From contig PUNB01000175.1 in assembly GCA_003552565.1 (NCBI GenBank), forward strand, positions 1 to 17,553: 17,553 nucleotides of DNA. Reading direction: 5' to 3'. Made by a program: the position numbers and the translations under genes. Under the pieces are notes generated by a model. The model was not told the origin of the DNA. It did not search any database and saw only the letters and a program-made list of their open reading frames with translations. The stretch is from Lentisphaerota bacterium. GTDB lineage: Bacteria > Verrucomicrobiota > Lentisphaeria > Oligosphaerales > PUNB01. This document shows positions 6,951 to 14,410 of the stretch, piece after piece (positions within the stretch are counted from its first letter, which is position 1; the number at the start of each line of letters is the position of its first letter).

Positions 6951-9497
6951 ATGTCAAAGCATGAAGACAATTTTGATTTCAGTCTGAACAATTTCACCCC
7001 GCGAGCTCAGCGGGCTTTAGCTCTTTCGCGTCAGGAGGCGCGGCGTTTCGGGCATGATTATGTGGGTACGGAACATCTTCTGCTCGGTTTGATCAAGTTA
7101 GGTCAAGGGGTAGGGGTGCTGGCTTTGCAGAATCTTGGACTGGATTTGCAAAGCGTCCGTTATGAAGTGGAAAAACACTCCGCTCCCAGTCAGGATACCC
7201 AGCAGGAGGGGGATCCGCCTCTTACTCCGCGGGTTAAGCGGGTGCTTGAACTGGCGGCCCGCGAAGCGCAAGGGCTGAATTATAACTACATCGGTACCGA
7301 ACATATCCTTCTGGGACTGCTGCGGGAAGGAGAAGGGGTGGCGGCCCGGATTCTGCGCAATTTGAATATCAAAGGTGAAGAAGTCCGCCATGAAATCATG
7401 AAAGCGCTGGATCCGGAATACCTTCCCAGTGATTCCGAAGAATCGCAAACGGAAAAAACCGCCGGCCGCAGCGCGACCGGTAAAAGCGGCAAAGAGAAAA
7501 TGCCGGCGTTGAAAGCGTTCGGCCGCGATCTCACGGATTTAGCCCGCAACGGAGATCTTGACCCGGTTATCGGCCGGGACAATGAAATAGAGCGGGTTAT
7601 CCAGATTCTTTGCCGTCGGACCAAAAACAATCCGGTGCTGATTGGGGAAGCAGGTGTCGGCAAGACCGCCATAGTCGAAGGCCTGGCGCAGTCTATAGTT
7701 CAGGGAGAAGTCCCGGAACTGCTGCGTGATCGCATGGTAGTCGGTCTGGATCTGCCTCTGCTGGTGGCGGGAACCAAGTATCGCGGGCAGTTCGAGGAAA
7801 GGATCAAAACGGTGCTGGATGAGATCAGGCGCAGCGGCAAGGTCATCCTGTTCATTGATGAACTGCACACCATCGTCGGCGCCGGCGGCGCTGAGGGAGC
7901 TATGGATGCCTCCAATATCATTAAACCGGCCTTGGCCCGGGGGGAAATTCAGTGTGTCGGCGCCACTACTCTGGAAGAGTACCGCAAAACCATTGAGAAA
8001 GACTCGGCCCTGGAAAGGCGTTTCCAGTCAATCATAGTCAATCCGCCCACCCAGGAGGAATCAGTGGCGATACTCAGCGGTCTGCGGGACAGGTATGAAA
8101 CTCATCACCATGTCAAGTTCACGCCTGAATCCTTGCAAAGCGCGGTGCAGCTTTCCGACCGATATATTTCCGGACGTCATTTGCCGGATAAGGCCATAGA
8201 CATCATCGACGAGGCCGGCTCGAAAGCTCGTATCTCGGCCATGGTTCGTCCTCCGGATGTAACCGGTCTGGAAAATCAGATTAAAGAAGTGCGGCAGCAG
8301 AAAGAAGAATCGGTGGCCAATCAGAAATTTGAAGAGGCCGCTTCATTGCGCGACCGCGAAAAAGAACTGCAGCATGAGCTGAACGAAACTCTTAAACAAT
8401 GGCAGCGGGAGATGGATCAAACGGTGGTGTCGATCGGAGCCGAAGATATCCGTCATATTGTTGCCAAGATAAGCGGTGTGCCGATACAGCGTTTGGCGGA
8501 AGCTGACACTAAACGGCTGTTGAGGATGGAAGATGAAATGCGTCGCGCGGTTATCGGCCAGGATCGCGCCATTGAAGCGATTTCCCGGGCGCTGCGACGT
8601 TCCAAAGCTGAGTTGAAAGATCCGGCCCGTCCGATCGGTTCTTTTGTTTTTCTGGGGCCGACAGGGGTGGGTAAGACGCTCATGGCGAAAGTTCTGGCGG
8701 AATTCATGTTTGGCGATCCCGATGCCTTGATCCGTCTGGACATGTCGGAGTACATGGAAAAATTCAATGTCAGCCGTATGGTCGGATCACCCCCGGGGTA
8801 CGTCGGCCACGAGGAAGGCGGTCAGCTGACTGAAAGAGTCCGGCGGCGTCCTTACTCGGTGATTTTGTTTGATGAAATCGAAAAAGCCCATCCCGATGTC
8901 ATGAACATGCTTCTGCAGATCATGGAGGAAGGGCAGTTGACCGACAGTGTCGGTTATCGAGTCGATTTCCGCAATACTATTGTGATTATGACCTCGAATG
9001 TCGGGGCGCAGGATATTCAGCGGCCCGGCAGTATGGGGTTCGACCGTCGGTCCAGCATCGCCAACAATTATGAACAGATGCGGGACCATCTGGAAGAAAA
9101 TCTGACCAAGCATTTCCGCCCCGAGTTCGTCAATCGGGTGGATGATGTGGTGGTCTTCAGGCAGCTTGAGCGAGAGGACCTGCTTAAAATAATTGACCTG
9201 GAGCTGGAAAAGATACGTCAGCGACTGCGGGATCGCGGCACCGAACTGCTGATAAGTGACGCGGTTCGCGATTTTCTAGTTGACAAAGGTTACAAGCCGG
9301 AATACGGCGCCCGTCACCTTCGTCGAGTGGCTGAACGTTATATTGAGGATCCGCTGGCTCAGGAAATACTGCAGTCCAAGTATCCTGACGGCGCCGCCAT
9401 TATGTGCCGCCTGGAAGGAGACAAGATTAAATTCGCCCAGCGAAAAAAGACCGGGAGAAAAAAGGGCGGTAGAAAAGAGCAGACCGCCACGGCGTAA
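6951..9497 (+). CDS. clpC: ATP-dependent Clp protease ATP-binding subunit ClpC
   Basis: ClpC is a hexameric AAA+ unfoldase that feeds substrates to the ClpP peptidase in the cytoplasm. The 848-residue protein is full length. A double Clp_N repeat carries VGTEHLLLG (Glu41) and IGTEHILLG (Glu117). AAA domain 1 has Walker A GEAGVGKT (232-239) and Walker B FIDE (Asp303, Glu304). A UVR-type coiled middle domain lies at about 440-477, the hallmark separating ClpC from ClpA and ClpB. AAA domain 2 has GPTGVGKT (569-576) and FDEIEK (Asp641, Glu642). MGF near 695 fits the ClpP-binding loop. Glu41 and Glu117 correspond to B. subtilis Glu32 and Glu106, residues reported to line phosphoarginine pockets. 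The C terminus is a lysine/arginine-rich tail. ClpP is not in the window. Confidence 0.97.
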   Translation: MSKHEDNFDFSLNNFTPRAQRALALSRQEARRFGHDYVGTEHLLLGLIKLGQGVGVLALQNLGLDLQSVRYEVEKHSAPSQDTQQEGDPPLTPRVKRVLELAAREAQGLNYNYIGTEHILLGLLREGEGVAARILRNLNIKGEEVRHEIMKALDPEYLPSDSEESQTEKTAGRSATGKSGKEKMPALKAFGRDLTDLARNGDLDPVIGRDNEIERVIQILCRRTKNNPVLIGEAGVGKTAIVEGLAQSIVQGEVPELLRDRMVVGLDLPLLVAGTKYRGQFEERIKTVLDEIRRSGKVILFIDELHTIVGAGGAEGAMDASNIIKPALARGEIQCVGATTLEEYRKTIEKDSALERRFQSIIVNPPTQEESVAILSGLRDRYETHHHVKFTPESLQSAVQLSDRYISGRHLPDKAIDIIDEAGSKARISAMVRPPDVTGLENQIKEVRQQKEESVANQKFEEAASLRDREKELQHELNETLKQWQREMDQTVVSIGAEDIRHIVAKISGVPIQRLAEADTKRLLRMEDEMRRAVIGQDRAIEAISRALRRSKAELKDPARPIGSFVFLGPTGVGKTLMAKVLAEFMFGDPDALIRLDMSEYMEKFNVSRMVGSPPGYVGHEEGGQLTERVRRRPYSVILFDEIEKAHPDVMNMLLQIMEEGQLTDSVGYRVDFRNTIVIMTSNVGAQDIQRPGSMGFDRRSSIANNYEQMRDHLEENLTKHFRPEFVNRVDDVVVFRQLEREDLLKIIDLELEKIRQRLRDRGTELLISDAVRDFLVDKGYKPEYGARHLRRVAERYIEDPLAQEILQSKYPDGAAIMCRLEGDKIKFAQRKKTGRKKGGRKEQTATA

Positions 9498-9684
9498 AAA
9501 ATCGAAATCAAGTCTTGAACCCTTTTCGCATGGATTTTACTTTGATGCATTCATGCTAGGGGTATCCGGAAAGGTTTTTATGCCCCTGCCGGGGCAAGCC
9601 CGGCGGGGGCGCTCAGCTCGAAAACCTTCAACGACACCTTTTCGCACGGGGTCATGCTGAAATACTGCCGTTAAGGAATGAAGT
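9498..9684. other. Intergenic structured region after clpC
   Basis: A strong hairpin pairs GCCCCTGCCGGG (9582-9593) with CCCGGCGGGGGC (9599-9610): 12 bp with one T-G wobble and a 5-nt loop. AAGGTTTT (9571-9578) and AAAACCTT (9621-9628) form an outer 8-bp stem. The structure is flanked by direct copies of CCTTTTCGCA at 9521-9530 and 9637-9646. GGGGTATCCGG near 9559-9569 precedes it. It lacks a clear T-run, so it is not a textbook intrinsic terminator; a dispersed repeat or a processed mRNA structure fits as well. Confidence 0.55.
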
Positions 9685-10524
9685 GTGGCGTTTCAATTAA
9701 TCATTCGCAATAATTTAAAGCAGGATGCTGACAGTTTCGCTAAATCCACCGCGGCGGACTTTGAGAACGGTCTCGCCTTAATCGGCAGCAGTGAGGAATG
9801 TGATGTTCAGGTGCTTGATGAGGAAGGACGAGCCGGTGATGAAATCTGGTTCAGTATAGAAGAGAAAGGAGGCGCCCTTAAACTTTCCCATAAAACCGAC
9901 CTGGATTTATTTCTAAACCAGAATCCTTTGACAACCCCCGCCGCCGACTTGATCAGCGGCGACGAGGTCAGAATCGGGCATTGGACATTCCGAGTCCAGA
10001 AATTGCACCCCAAGGTGTCATTCGCCAAGCACACTGATCGAGTGGGGCGCATACTTAAAGTCGGGCTTGCGGTCTTGATTATTCTGCAGGTGTTGACCGC
10101 CCTTTGGATCCCTGGTTATCTTGATTATGAATCCCTTGCTCCGCAAACGATTACGGAACAGAAAACAATTCTGCAGATCGACCATATACGTCGCCGCATC
10201 AACAGTTTTCCGGAGGAAGCGAGAGAAAAAGAAACTCACGAGGCGTTTTTTCAAATTGTTTCCAAGCAGGTGGATGAAATCGCCAGTTACATGCGCCGCC
10301 ACCAGGAACGGATCCCCTATTCATTATGGCTGATCATAACAGAGGATCTGCGGTTCTATGAACGTCTGCTTGATCAGATAGAAGAGGAGGAACTGCCTCC
10401 CACACCCGCAGATCTGGATATTCCTTCAGCGGTCCGGAAAATCGAATCGGAAAACGCTGGATGGATAAAAGAATTTCTGCAAAGGATCGAACATGAAGCC
10501 AGTCTCCCTGCTCCCCTTGATTGA
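9685..10524 (+). CDS. Membrane protein with degenerate FHA domain
   Basis: Residues about 30-105 look like a forkhead-associated beta-sandwich: ALIGSSEECDVQV, then FLNQNPLT, then LISGDEVRIGHWTFRV. Canonical FHA domains bind phosphothreonine through a GR motif and an SRxH motif. Here GR is replaced by GS and no SRxH is visible, so phosphopeptide binding is doubtful. A single hydrophobic segment, residues about 126-144 (VGLAVLIILQVLTALWIPG), is followed by a charged, probably helical domain of about 130 residues whose family I do not recognise. With no signal peptide, the FHA part is probably cytoplasmic and the C-terminal part outside the inner membrane. GTG 9685 is supported by AAGGA at 9673-9677. 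The end overlaps the heptose kinase gene by 32 nt, implying translational coupling and a possible envelope role. Confidence 0.65.
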   Translation: MAFQLIIRNNLKQDADSFAKSTAADFENGLALIGSSEECDVQVLDEEGRAGDEIWFSIEEKGGALKLSHKTDLDLFLNQNPLTTPAADLISGDEVRIGHWTFRVQKLHPKVSFAKHTDRVGRILKVGLAVLIILQVLTALWIPGYLDYESLAPQTITEQKTILQIDHIRRRINSFPEEAREKETHEAFFQIVSKQVDEIASYMRRHQERIPYSLWLIITEDLRFYERLLDQIEEEELPPTPADLDIPSAVRKIESENAGWIKEFLQRIEHEASLPAPLD

Positions 10525-11506
10525 GCGGTTCCCGGAGTTTAAAATCGCTGTTCTTGGAGATATCATGCTGGACCGCTATATCTGGGGTTCAGCCTGCCGT
10601 ATTTCCCAGGAGGCGCCGGTGCCGGTGGTGCGGGTTGATCATACCACCGAAGTGCCCGGAGGCGCCGCCAACGTGGCCGCTAACATCACAGCGCTGGGGG
10701 GTAAGGTGATCCTTTATGGAAACGCCGGAAATGATGCAGAGGGCATGGCTCTGAAAAGGGTTGTTCAGGAAAAAAATATCGATGAACAGGGCATAACTTA
10801 TTCCGACCGGCGGCGCACCACTGTAAAGACCAGAATCATCGGCAATCGCCAGCAAGTGGTGCGAGTGGATGATGAGGATTCCAGCCCTCTGGGCCAGGAA
10901 GAGCAGCATTGCCTCTATGAAAAGGTGGCCAAAGGCATATCCCAGGGGGAATTCCGCGGCATTGTCTTTGAAGATTACGCCAAAGGTCTTTTGTCGGCTG
11001 AACTGCTCCAGAAGATCATTGATTTGGCTAATCAGCACGGTGTTTTTACTATTCTCGACCCGCATCCCGGGCATAATTTTGAAGTTAAAGGGCTCCAGGC
11101 GATGACTCCCAACCGCAGCGAAGCTTTCGGTCTGGCGGGGGTCTACTACCGGGACAGCATTTTGCCTCTGGAAAAGGATCACAGTCTGCGTCAGGTCGGT
11201 AGAAAAATCATCCAGGGCTGGCGCAGCCGGATGCTGCTGATTACTCTCGGCGATGCCGGCATGGCCTTGTTCGACGGCGAAAAAGAACCTGAACATATAC
11301 CCACACGGGCCCGCGAAGTTTTCGATGTCTCCGGAGCCGGCGATACGGTGACCGCCTCCTTTTCTCTGGCTGTACTGGCCGGAGCCTCGCCACTGCAGGC
11401 CGCTCATCTGGCGAATCACGCCGCCGGCATAGTCGTCGGTAAAATCGGCACGGCTCCGGTAAACGTCGAAGAACTGCGGCGGAACCTTAAGGAGGAAGAT
11501 GAATAA
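10493..11506 (+). CDS. rfaE1: D-glycero-beta-D-manno-heptose-7-phosphate kinase (RfaE1/HldA-like)
   Basis: This PfkB-family sugar kinase phosphorylates heptose-7-phosphate at C1, a step towards ADP-heptose for the LPS inner core. Motifs include GDIMLDRYIWG near the N terminus, GGAANVAANI (56-65), and the C-terminal anion hole SGAGDT with catalytic Asp284. RISQEAPVPVV is typical of HldE kinase domains. At 337 residues it covers only the kinase. The nucleotidyltransferase half found in E. coli HldE is absent here and elsewhere in the window, so that step must be encoded elsewhere. AAGGAT supports the ATG. The gene begins within the FHA gene and overlaps the next gene by 8 nt. That next gene encodes GmhB, the following enzyme of the same pathway, which supports this assignment over other PfkB kinases. 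Confidence 0.88.
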   Translation: MKPVSLLPLIERFPEFKIAVLGDIMLDRYIWGSACRISQEAPVPVVRVDHTTEVPGGAANVAANITALGGKVILYGNAGNDAEGMALKRVVQEKNIDEQGITYSDRRRTTVKTRIIGNRQQVVRVDDEDSSPLGQEEQHCLYEKVAKGISQGEFRGIVFEDYAKGLLSAELLQKIIDLANQHGVFTILDPHPGHNFEVKGLQAMTPNRSEAFGLAGVYYRDSILPLEKDHSLRQVGRKIIQGWRSRMLLITLGDAGMALFDGEKEPEHIPTRAREVFDVSGAGDTVTASFSLAVLAGASPLQAAHLANHAAGIVVGKIGTAPVNVEELRRNLKEEDE

Positions 11507-12746
11507 AGCTGTTTTTCTTGACCGTGACGGCACCTTGATTCCTGATCACGGTTATTTGCGGGATCCCTCCGGGGTTGAACTGCTGCCGGGTGTCGGAGAA
11601 GCGCTGTCGCGTATGCAGTCCGCCGGCTATCATTTGATCCTGGTCACGAATCAATCAGGAGTAGGGCGCGGATACTTCGCCGAACAGGATGTCCACGAAC
11701 AGCACCAGCGCCTGCGCCGGCTGTTGAGCGTTTACGGTGTTGAGCTTGCAGACATCAAGGTGTGTTTACACGCTCCGGAGGCGGAGTGCGATTGCCGGAA
11801 ACCGCGTCCAGCCTTGCTGACTCAGGCCGCCGCTGAGCATAATATTGATTTAACTTCTTCCTGGATGATCGGTGATAAAAACAGCGATGTCAAAGCCGGT
11901 GTTAACAGCGGCTGTCGGACATTGCTGCTGGGAGCCGACAACGATTCGCCGGCGGACTGGCAGGCGGACACTCTTGAGGAAGCCTGCCGGTGTATTCTGG
12001 ATTGTCCGCGCGTGGCCGCGGTCATACCCGCTCGTTATGGCAGTACCCGTTTCCCGGGCAAAGCACTGGCTCACATAGCCGGCAAACCGATGATTCAATG
12101 GGTTTATGAAGCGGCTCGCTCGGCCGCCCGAGTGGAACGCGTACTGGTCGCCGCCGATGATCAGCGGATAATCGACACCGTTCAGGGTTTCGGCGGTGAG
12201 GCGGTCATGACCTCCGTCGATCACCCGACCGGCACTGATCGGATTGTAGAGGCCATTCGAGATGAACCCGCCGGACTGATTGTCAATGTCCAGGGAGATG
12301 AACCTCTGCTGTCCGGCCGCTGTCTCGACCGTCTTGTATGGCGCGTGGTGGCCAAAGGCAGCGACATGGGCACTATCGCCGTCCCTTTCGACAGGGTTCA
12401 GGAGCCCGCCGAAAACCCTGACTTGGTGAAAGTAGTGATCGATAAACAGGGGCGCGCTCTTTACTTCAGTCGGGCGAAAATACCTTTCCTGCGTCAGGGA
12501 GGAGAACATGTAAATCCATTGCTGCATTGGGGCATTTATGCTTACAGACGTGAAATTCTGGAAAAATTCGTTTCCTGGCCCCAAAGTGAACTGGAAAAAA
12601 GCGAAATGCTGGAACAGCTGCGGGCGCTGGAAAACGGTGTGGAGATTCAAGTGCTGCTGGCGGAAGAACCGACTATCGGGGTTGACGTGCCCGAGGACGC
12701 GGAAAAAGCGGCCGCTATACTGGCTGCAAGGCAGCTAGTGTGGTGA
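11499..12746 (+). CDS. GmhB-KdsB fusion: heptose-1,7-bisphosphate 7-phosphatase / CMP-Kdo synthetase
   Basis: Two LPS enzymes are joined in 415 residues. Residues 1 to about 165 are a GmhB-type HAD phosphatase: DRDGT with Asp8 and Asp10, LVTNQSGVGRG, a zinc site of Cys89, His91, Cys97 and Cys99, Lys101 in CRKP, and GDKNSD (125-130). Residues 172 to about 412 are 3-deoxy-manno-octulosonate cytidylyltransferase: PARYGSTRFPGKAL from Pro177, HPTGTDRI, NVQGDEPLL, LHWGIYAYRREIL, and EQLRALENG. The first half dephosphorylates heptose-1,7-bisphosphate at C7; the second activates Kdo as CMP-Kdo for transfer to lipid A. The frame is continuous, and the linker is only about six residues. AAGGAGG ahead of ATG 11499 is a strong ribosome binding site. 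No convincing site precedes an internal GTG at 12012, so a single polypeptide is likely. Confidence 0.93.
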   Translation: MNKAVFLDRDGTLIPDHGYLRDPSGVELLPGVGEALSRMQSAGYHLILVTNQSGVGRGYFAEQDVHEQHQRLRRLLSVYGVELADIKVCLHAPEAECDCRKPRPALLTQAAAEHNIDLTSSWMIGDKNSDVKAGVNSGCRTLLLGADNDSPADWQADTLEEACRCILDCPRVAAVIPARYGSTRFPGKALAHIAGKPMIQWVYEAARSAARVERVLVAADDQRIIDTVQGFGGEAVMTSVDHPTGTDRIVEAIRDEPAGLIVNVQGDEPLLSGRCLDRLVWRVVAKGSDMGTIAVPFDRVQEPAENPDLVKVVIDKQGRALYFSRAKIPFLRQGGEHVNPLLHWGIYAYRREILEKFVSWPQSELEKSEMLEQLRALENGVEIQVLLAEEPTIGVDVPEDAEKAAAILAARQLVW

Positions 12747-12912
12747 TCGCTAATTAGCTTTGCATTTGACGCAGATATTCTGGATGACCGCGCTCTCTGT
12801 GCATGAAGCAGGGTTACTGTGTGGAGACCGATAAAGATAGTGGTTACGTTTAAACCGCCTACTTCGTCGGTATTGGGTAAAAAAGACGACCACAATATGC
12901 CCACAAATTCTG

Positions 12913-12941
12913 CTGACGAGGCAAAAAAAAAGAGTTATACT
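12913..12941 (+). promoter_or_regulatory. Possible sigma70-type promoter for the kdsA operon
   Basis: CTGACG at 12913-12918 (4 of 6 matches to TTGACA) is followed after 17 nt by TATACT at 12936-12941 (5 of 6 matches to TATAAT). The spacer includes an A-run. The predicted leader before kdsA would be roughly 140 nt and would contain the CCTTTTCGCA motif. This rests on sequence resemblance only. Confidence 0.3.
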
Positions 12942-13026
12942 GTTATGTTTTCTCATTTTTCAGACTAAGTGCGAGATCCGCCTGAGGCGGATTCGGGACA
13001 AAGTTGAACCCAGGAATGCGCAATAT

Positions 13027-13038
13027 ACCTTTTCGCAT
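13027..13038 (+). repeat. CCTTTTCGCA motif, copy upstream of kdsA
   Basis: ACCTTTTCGCAT ends 51 nt before the kdsA start. The next bases, ACCCTCTAGGT, differ from the other copies. It might be a regulatory site or a repeat fragment; nothing in the sequence decides. Confidence 0.45.
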
Positions 13039-13089
13039 ACCCTCTAGGTAGGTTTGACACAACCTCAGCAATCACAAAGAGACACAACT

Positions 13090-13911
13090 ATGAAAATAAG
13101 CCGTCAGGTTTCCATAGGAGATTCAGCGCCGCTGCTGATTATTGCCGGCCCGTGTGTGATTGAAACACACGAGACCTGCCGTCGAATCGCCGATACCATG
13201 CTGAATTATTGTAATCAGCTCGGGCTGAATTATGTTTTTAAGGCCTCGTACGATAAAGCCAATCGCACCAGCATAACCTCCTATCGCGGGCCGGGACGTA
13301 AAAGAGGCCTGGAAATTTTATCGGCTGTTGCCGAAGAATTTAAAATTCCAGTGCTGACCGATATTCACCACCCGGAAGAAGCGGCGGAGGCAGCCAAAGC
13401 CGTGGACATTCTGCAGATACCCGCTTTTCTTTGCCGTCAGACCGATCTGCTGCTGGCGGCGGCAAGCACGGGAAAAGTGGTCAATGTTAAGAAAGGGCAG
13501 TTCCTTGCTCCCGGCGACATGCTGCGGGTGAAGGAGAAGATAAACTCGAGCGACAATCAGCGGGTAATCATGACTGAGCGCGGCACCTCTTTTGGCTATT
13601 CCAACCTGGTGGTCGATATGCGCGGTCTGGTAATCATGCGGGAATTGGGAGTGCCGGTGATTTTCGACGCCACTCATTCGGTGCAGCTGCCTGGAGGGCA
13701 GGGATCCACTTCCGGGGGGCAGAGAGAATTTGTTTATCCGCTCAGCCGAGCCGCCGCCGCGGTCGGTATAGACGGTCTTTTTCTGGAGGTTCACCCGGAA
13801 CCGGAAAAAGCGCTATCCGACGGCGCCAATTCTCTGCCGCTGGAACAGGTGTCGGAGCTGATGAAGAAGGTAAAGGAAATCCATGAACTCGCGAACACGG
13901 AAAATGGCTGA
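13090..13911 (+). CDS. kdsA: 2-dehydro-3-deoxyphosphooctonate aldolase (Kdo-8-phosphate synthase)
   Basis: KdsA condenses phosphoenolpyruvate with arabinose-5-phosphate to form Kdo-8-phosphate, the first committed Kdo step. The 273-residue protein has IAGPCVIE (18-25), KASYDKANRTS (51-61), TDIHHPEEA, QIPAFLCRQTDLL, KKGQFLAP, TERGTSFGY, and FDATHSVQLPGG. Cys22 in GPCVIE aligns with the metal-ligand Cys11 of Aquifex aeolicus KdsA, where metal-independent enzymes have Asn. This copy therefore probably belongs to the metal-dependent class, with the His of DATHS and acidic residues in LFLEVHPEPEKALSDG as other ligands. I chose ATG 13090 over an upstream TTG at 13054, whose extra residues are unlike the family. 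The ribosome binding site is weak. Its 3' end overlaps kdsC by 29 nt. Confidence 0.95.
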   Translation: MKISRQVSIGDSAPLLIIAGPCVIETHETCRRIADTMLNYCNQLGLNYVFKASYDKANRTSITSYRGPGRKRGLEILSAVAEEFKIPVLTDIHHPEEAAEAAKAVDILQIPAFLCRQTDLLLAAASTGKVVNVKKGQFLAPGDMLRVKEKINSSDNQRVIMTERGTSFGYSNLVVDMRGLVIMRELGVPVIFDATHSVQLPGGQGSTSGGQREFVYPLSRAAAAVGIDGLFLEVHPEPEKALSDGANSLPLEQVSELMKKVKEIHELANTENG

Positions 13912-14410
13912 GATAAGCTGGGTCCTGCTGGATATTGACGGTGTGCTGACCGACGGCCGTGTCGGTTACGCCGCCGACGGGGAAGAAGAAATTAAATTCT
14001 TCGATGTCAAGGACGGACATGCTGTGAAACTGCTTCAGCAGGGAGGAATCATTGTCGGCGCCCTAAGCGGAAGGAAAAGCCGGGCCAATTTTCTTCGGGC
14101 CCGGGAGCTGGGGCTGGATTTTCTATACCAGAATGAAAAAGATAAGCTGGCGGCGTTTGAGAAAATTCAGAAAGAGCAACAATTGCCGGCCGACAAGTGT
14201 CTGTGTATAGGTGATGATTTGATGGATATTCCTGTCATGCGCCGTTGCGCTCTGGCGGCGGCGGTGGCGGACTGTGTTCCGGAATTACAGGCGACGGCCG
14301 ATTTCATCACTGAAGCGCGTGGCGGCCGCGGCGCCGTAAGAGAAGTGGCAGTGGAATTGTTAAAAGCCAAAGGCACATGGGAAAGGGTTATTCAAAAATA
14401 TTACCGATAG
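13883..14410 (+). CDS. kdsC: 3-deoxy-D-manno-octulosonate 8-phosphate phosphatase
   Basis: KdsC removes phosphate from Kdo-8-phosphate to give Kdo, the step after KdsA. It is a small tetrameric C0-type HAD phosphatase. Motif I is DIDGVLTDG with Asp17 and Asp19, motif II is LSGRKS, and motif IV is GDDLMDIPVM. The 175-residue length is typical. ATG 13883 is preceded by AAGGAAAT at good spacing; an alternative ATG at 13904 would shorten it by seven residues. It overlaps kdsA upstream and lptC downstream by 34 nt, so translation is probably coupled through the operon. Confidence 0.93.
   Translation: MNSRTRKMAEISWVLLDIDGVLTDGRVGYAADGEEEIKFFDVKDGHAVKLLQQGGIIVGALSGRKSRANFLRARELGLDFLYQNEKDKLAAFEKIQKEQQLPADKCLCIGDDLMDIPVMRRCALAAAVADCVPELQATADFITEARGGRGAVREVAVELLKAKGTWERVIQKYYR

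Larger units (their letters stand above)
12747..13089. other. Intergenic region before kdsA
   Basis: The 343-nt gap contains TGTGGAGACCGATAAAGA at about 12816-12833, shared with 601-618, and weaker similarity between the next 70 or so bases of both sites. It also holds GACTAAGTGCGAGA near 12963-12976 (shared with 299-311), a TCCGCCTGAGGCGGA palindrome near 12977-12991, and ACCTTTTCGCAT at 13027-13038. No gene longer than a short peptide was found. Confidence 0.45.

Noticed and set aside
10589..11533. Long reverse-strand open frame (314 codons) opposite the heptose kinase gene
   Set aside because: The + strand frame encodes a clear PfkB kinase with all motifs; the reverse frame has no family resemblance and results from codon bias.
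11850..12650. Reverse-strand open frame of 266 codons opposite the GmhB-KdsB gene
   Set aside because: It is antisense to a well-supported fusion protein and shows no domain of its own.
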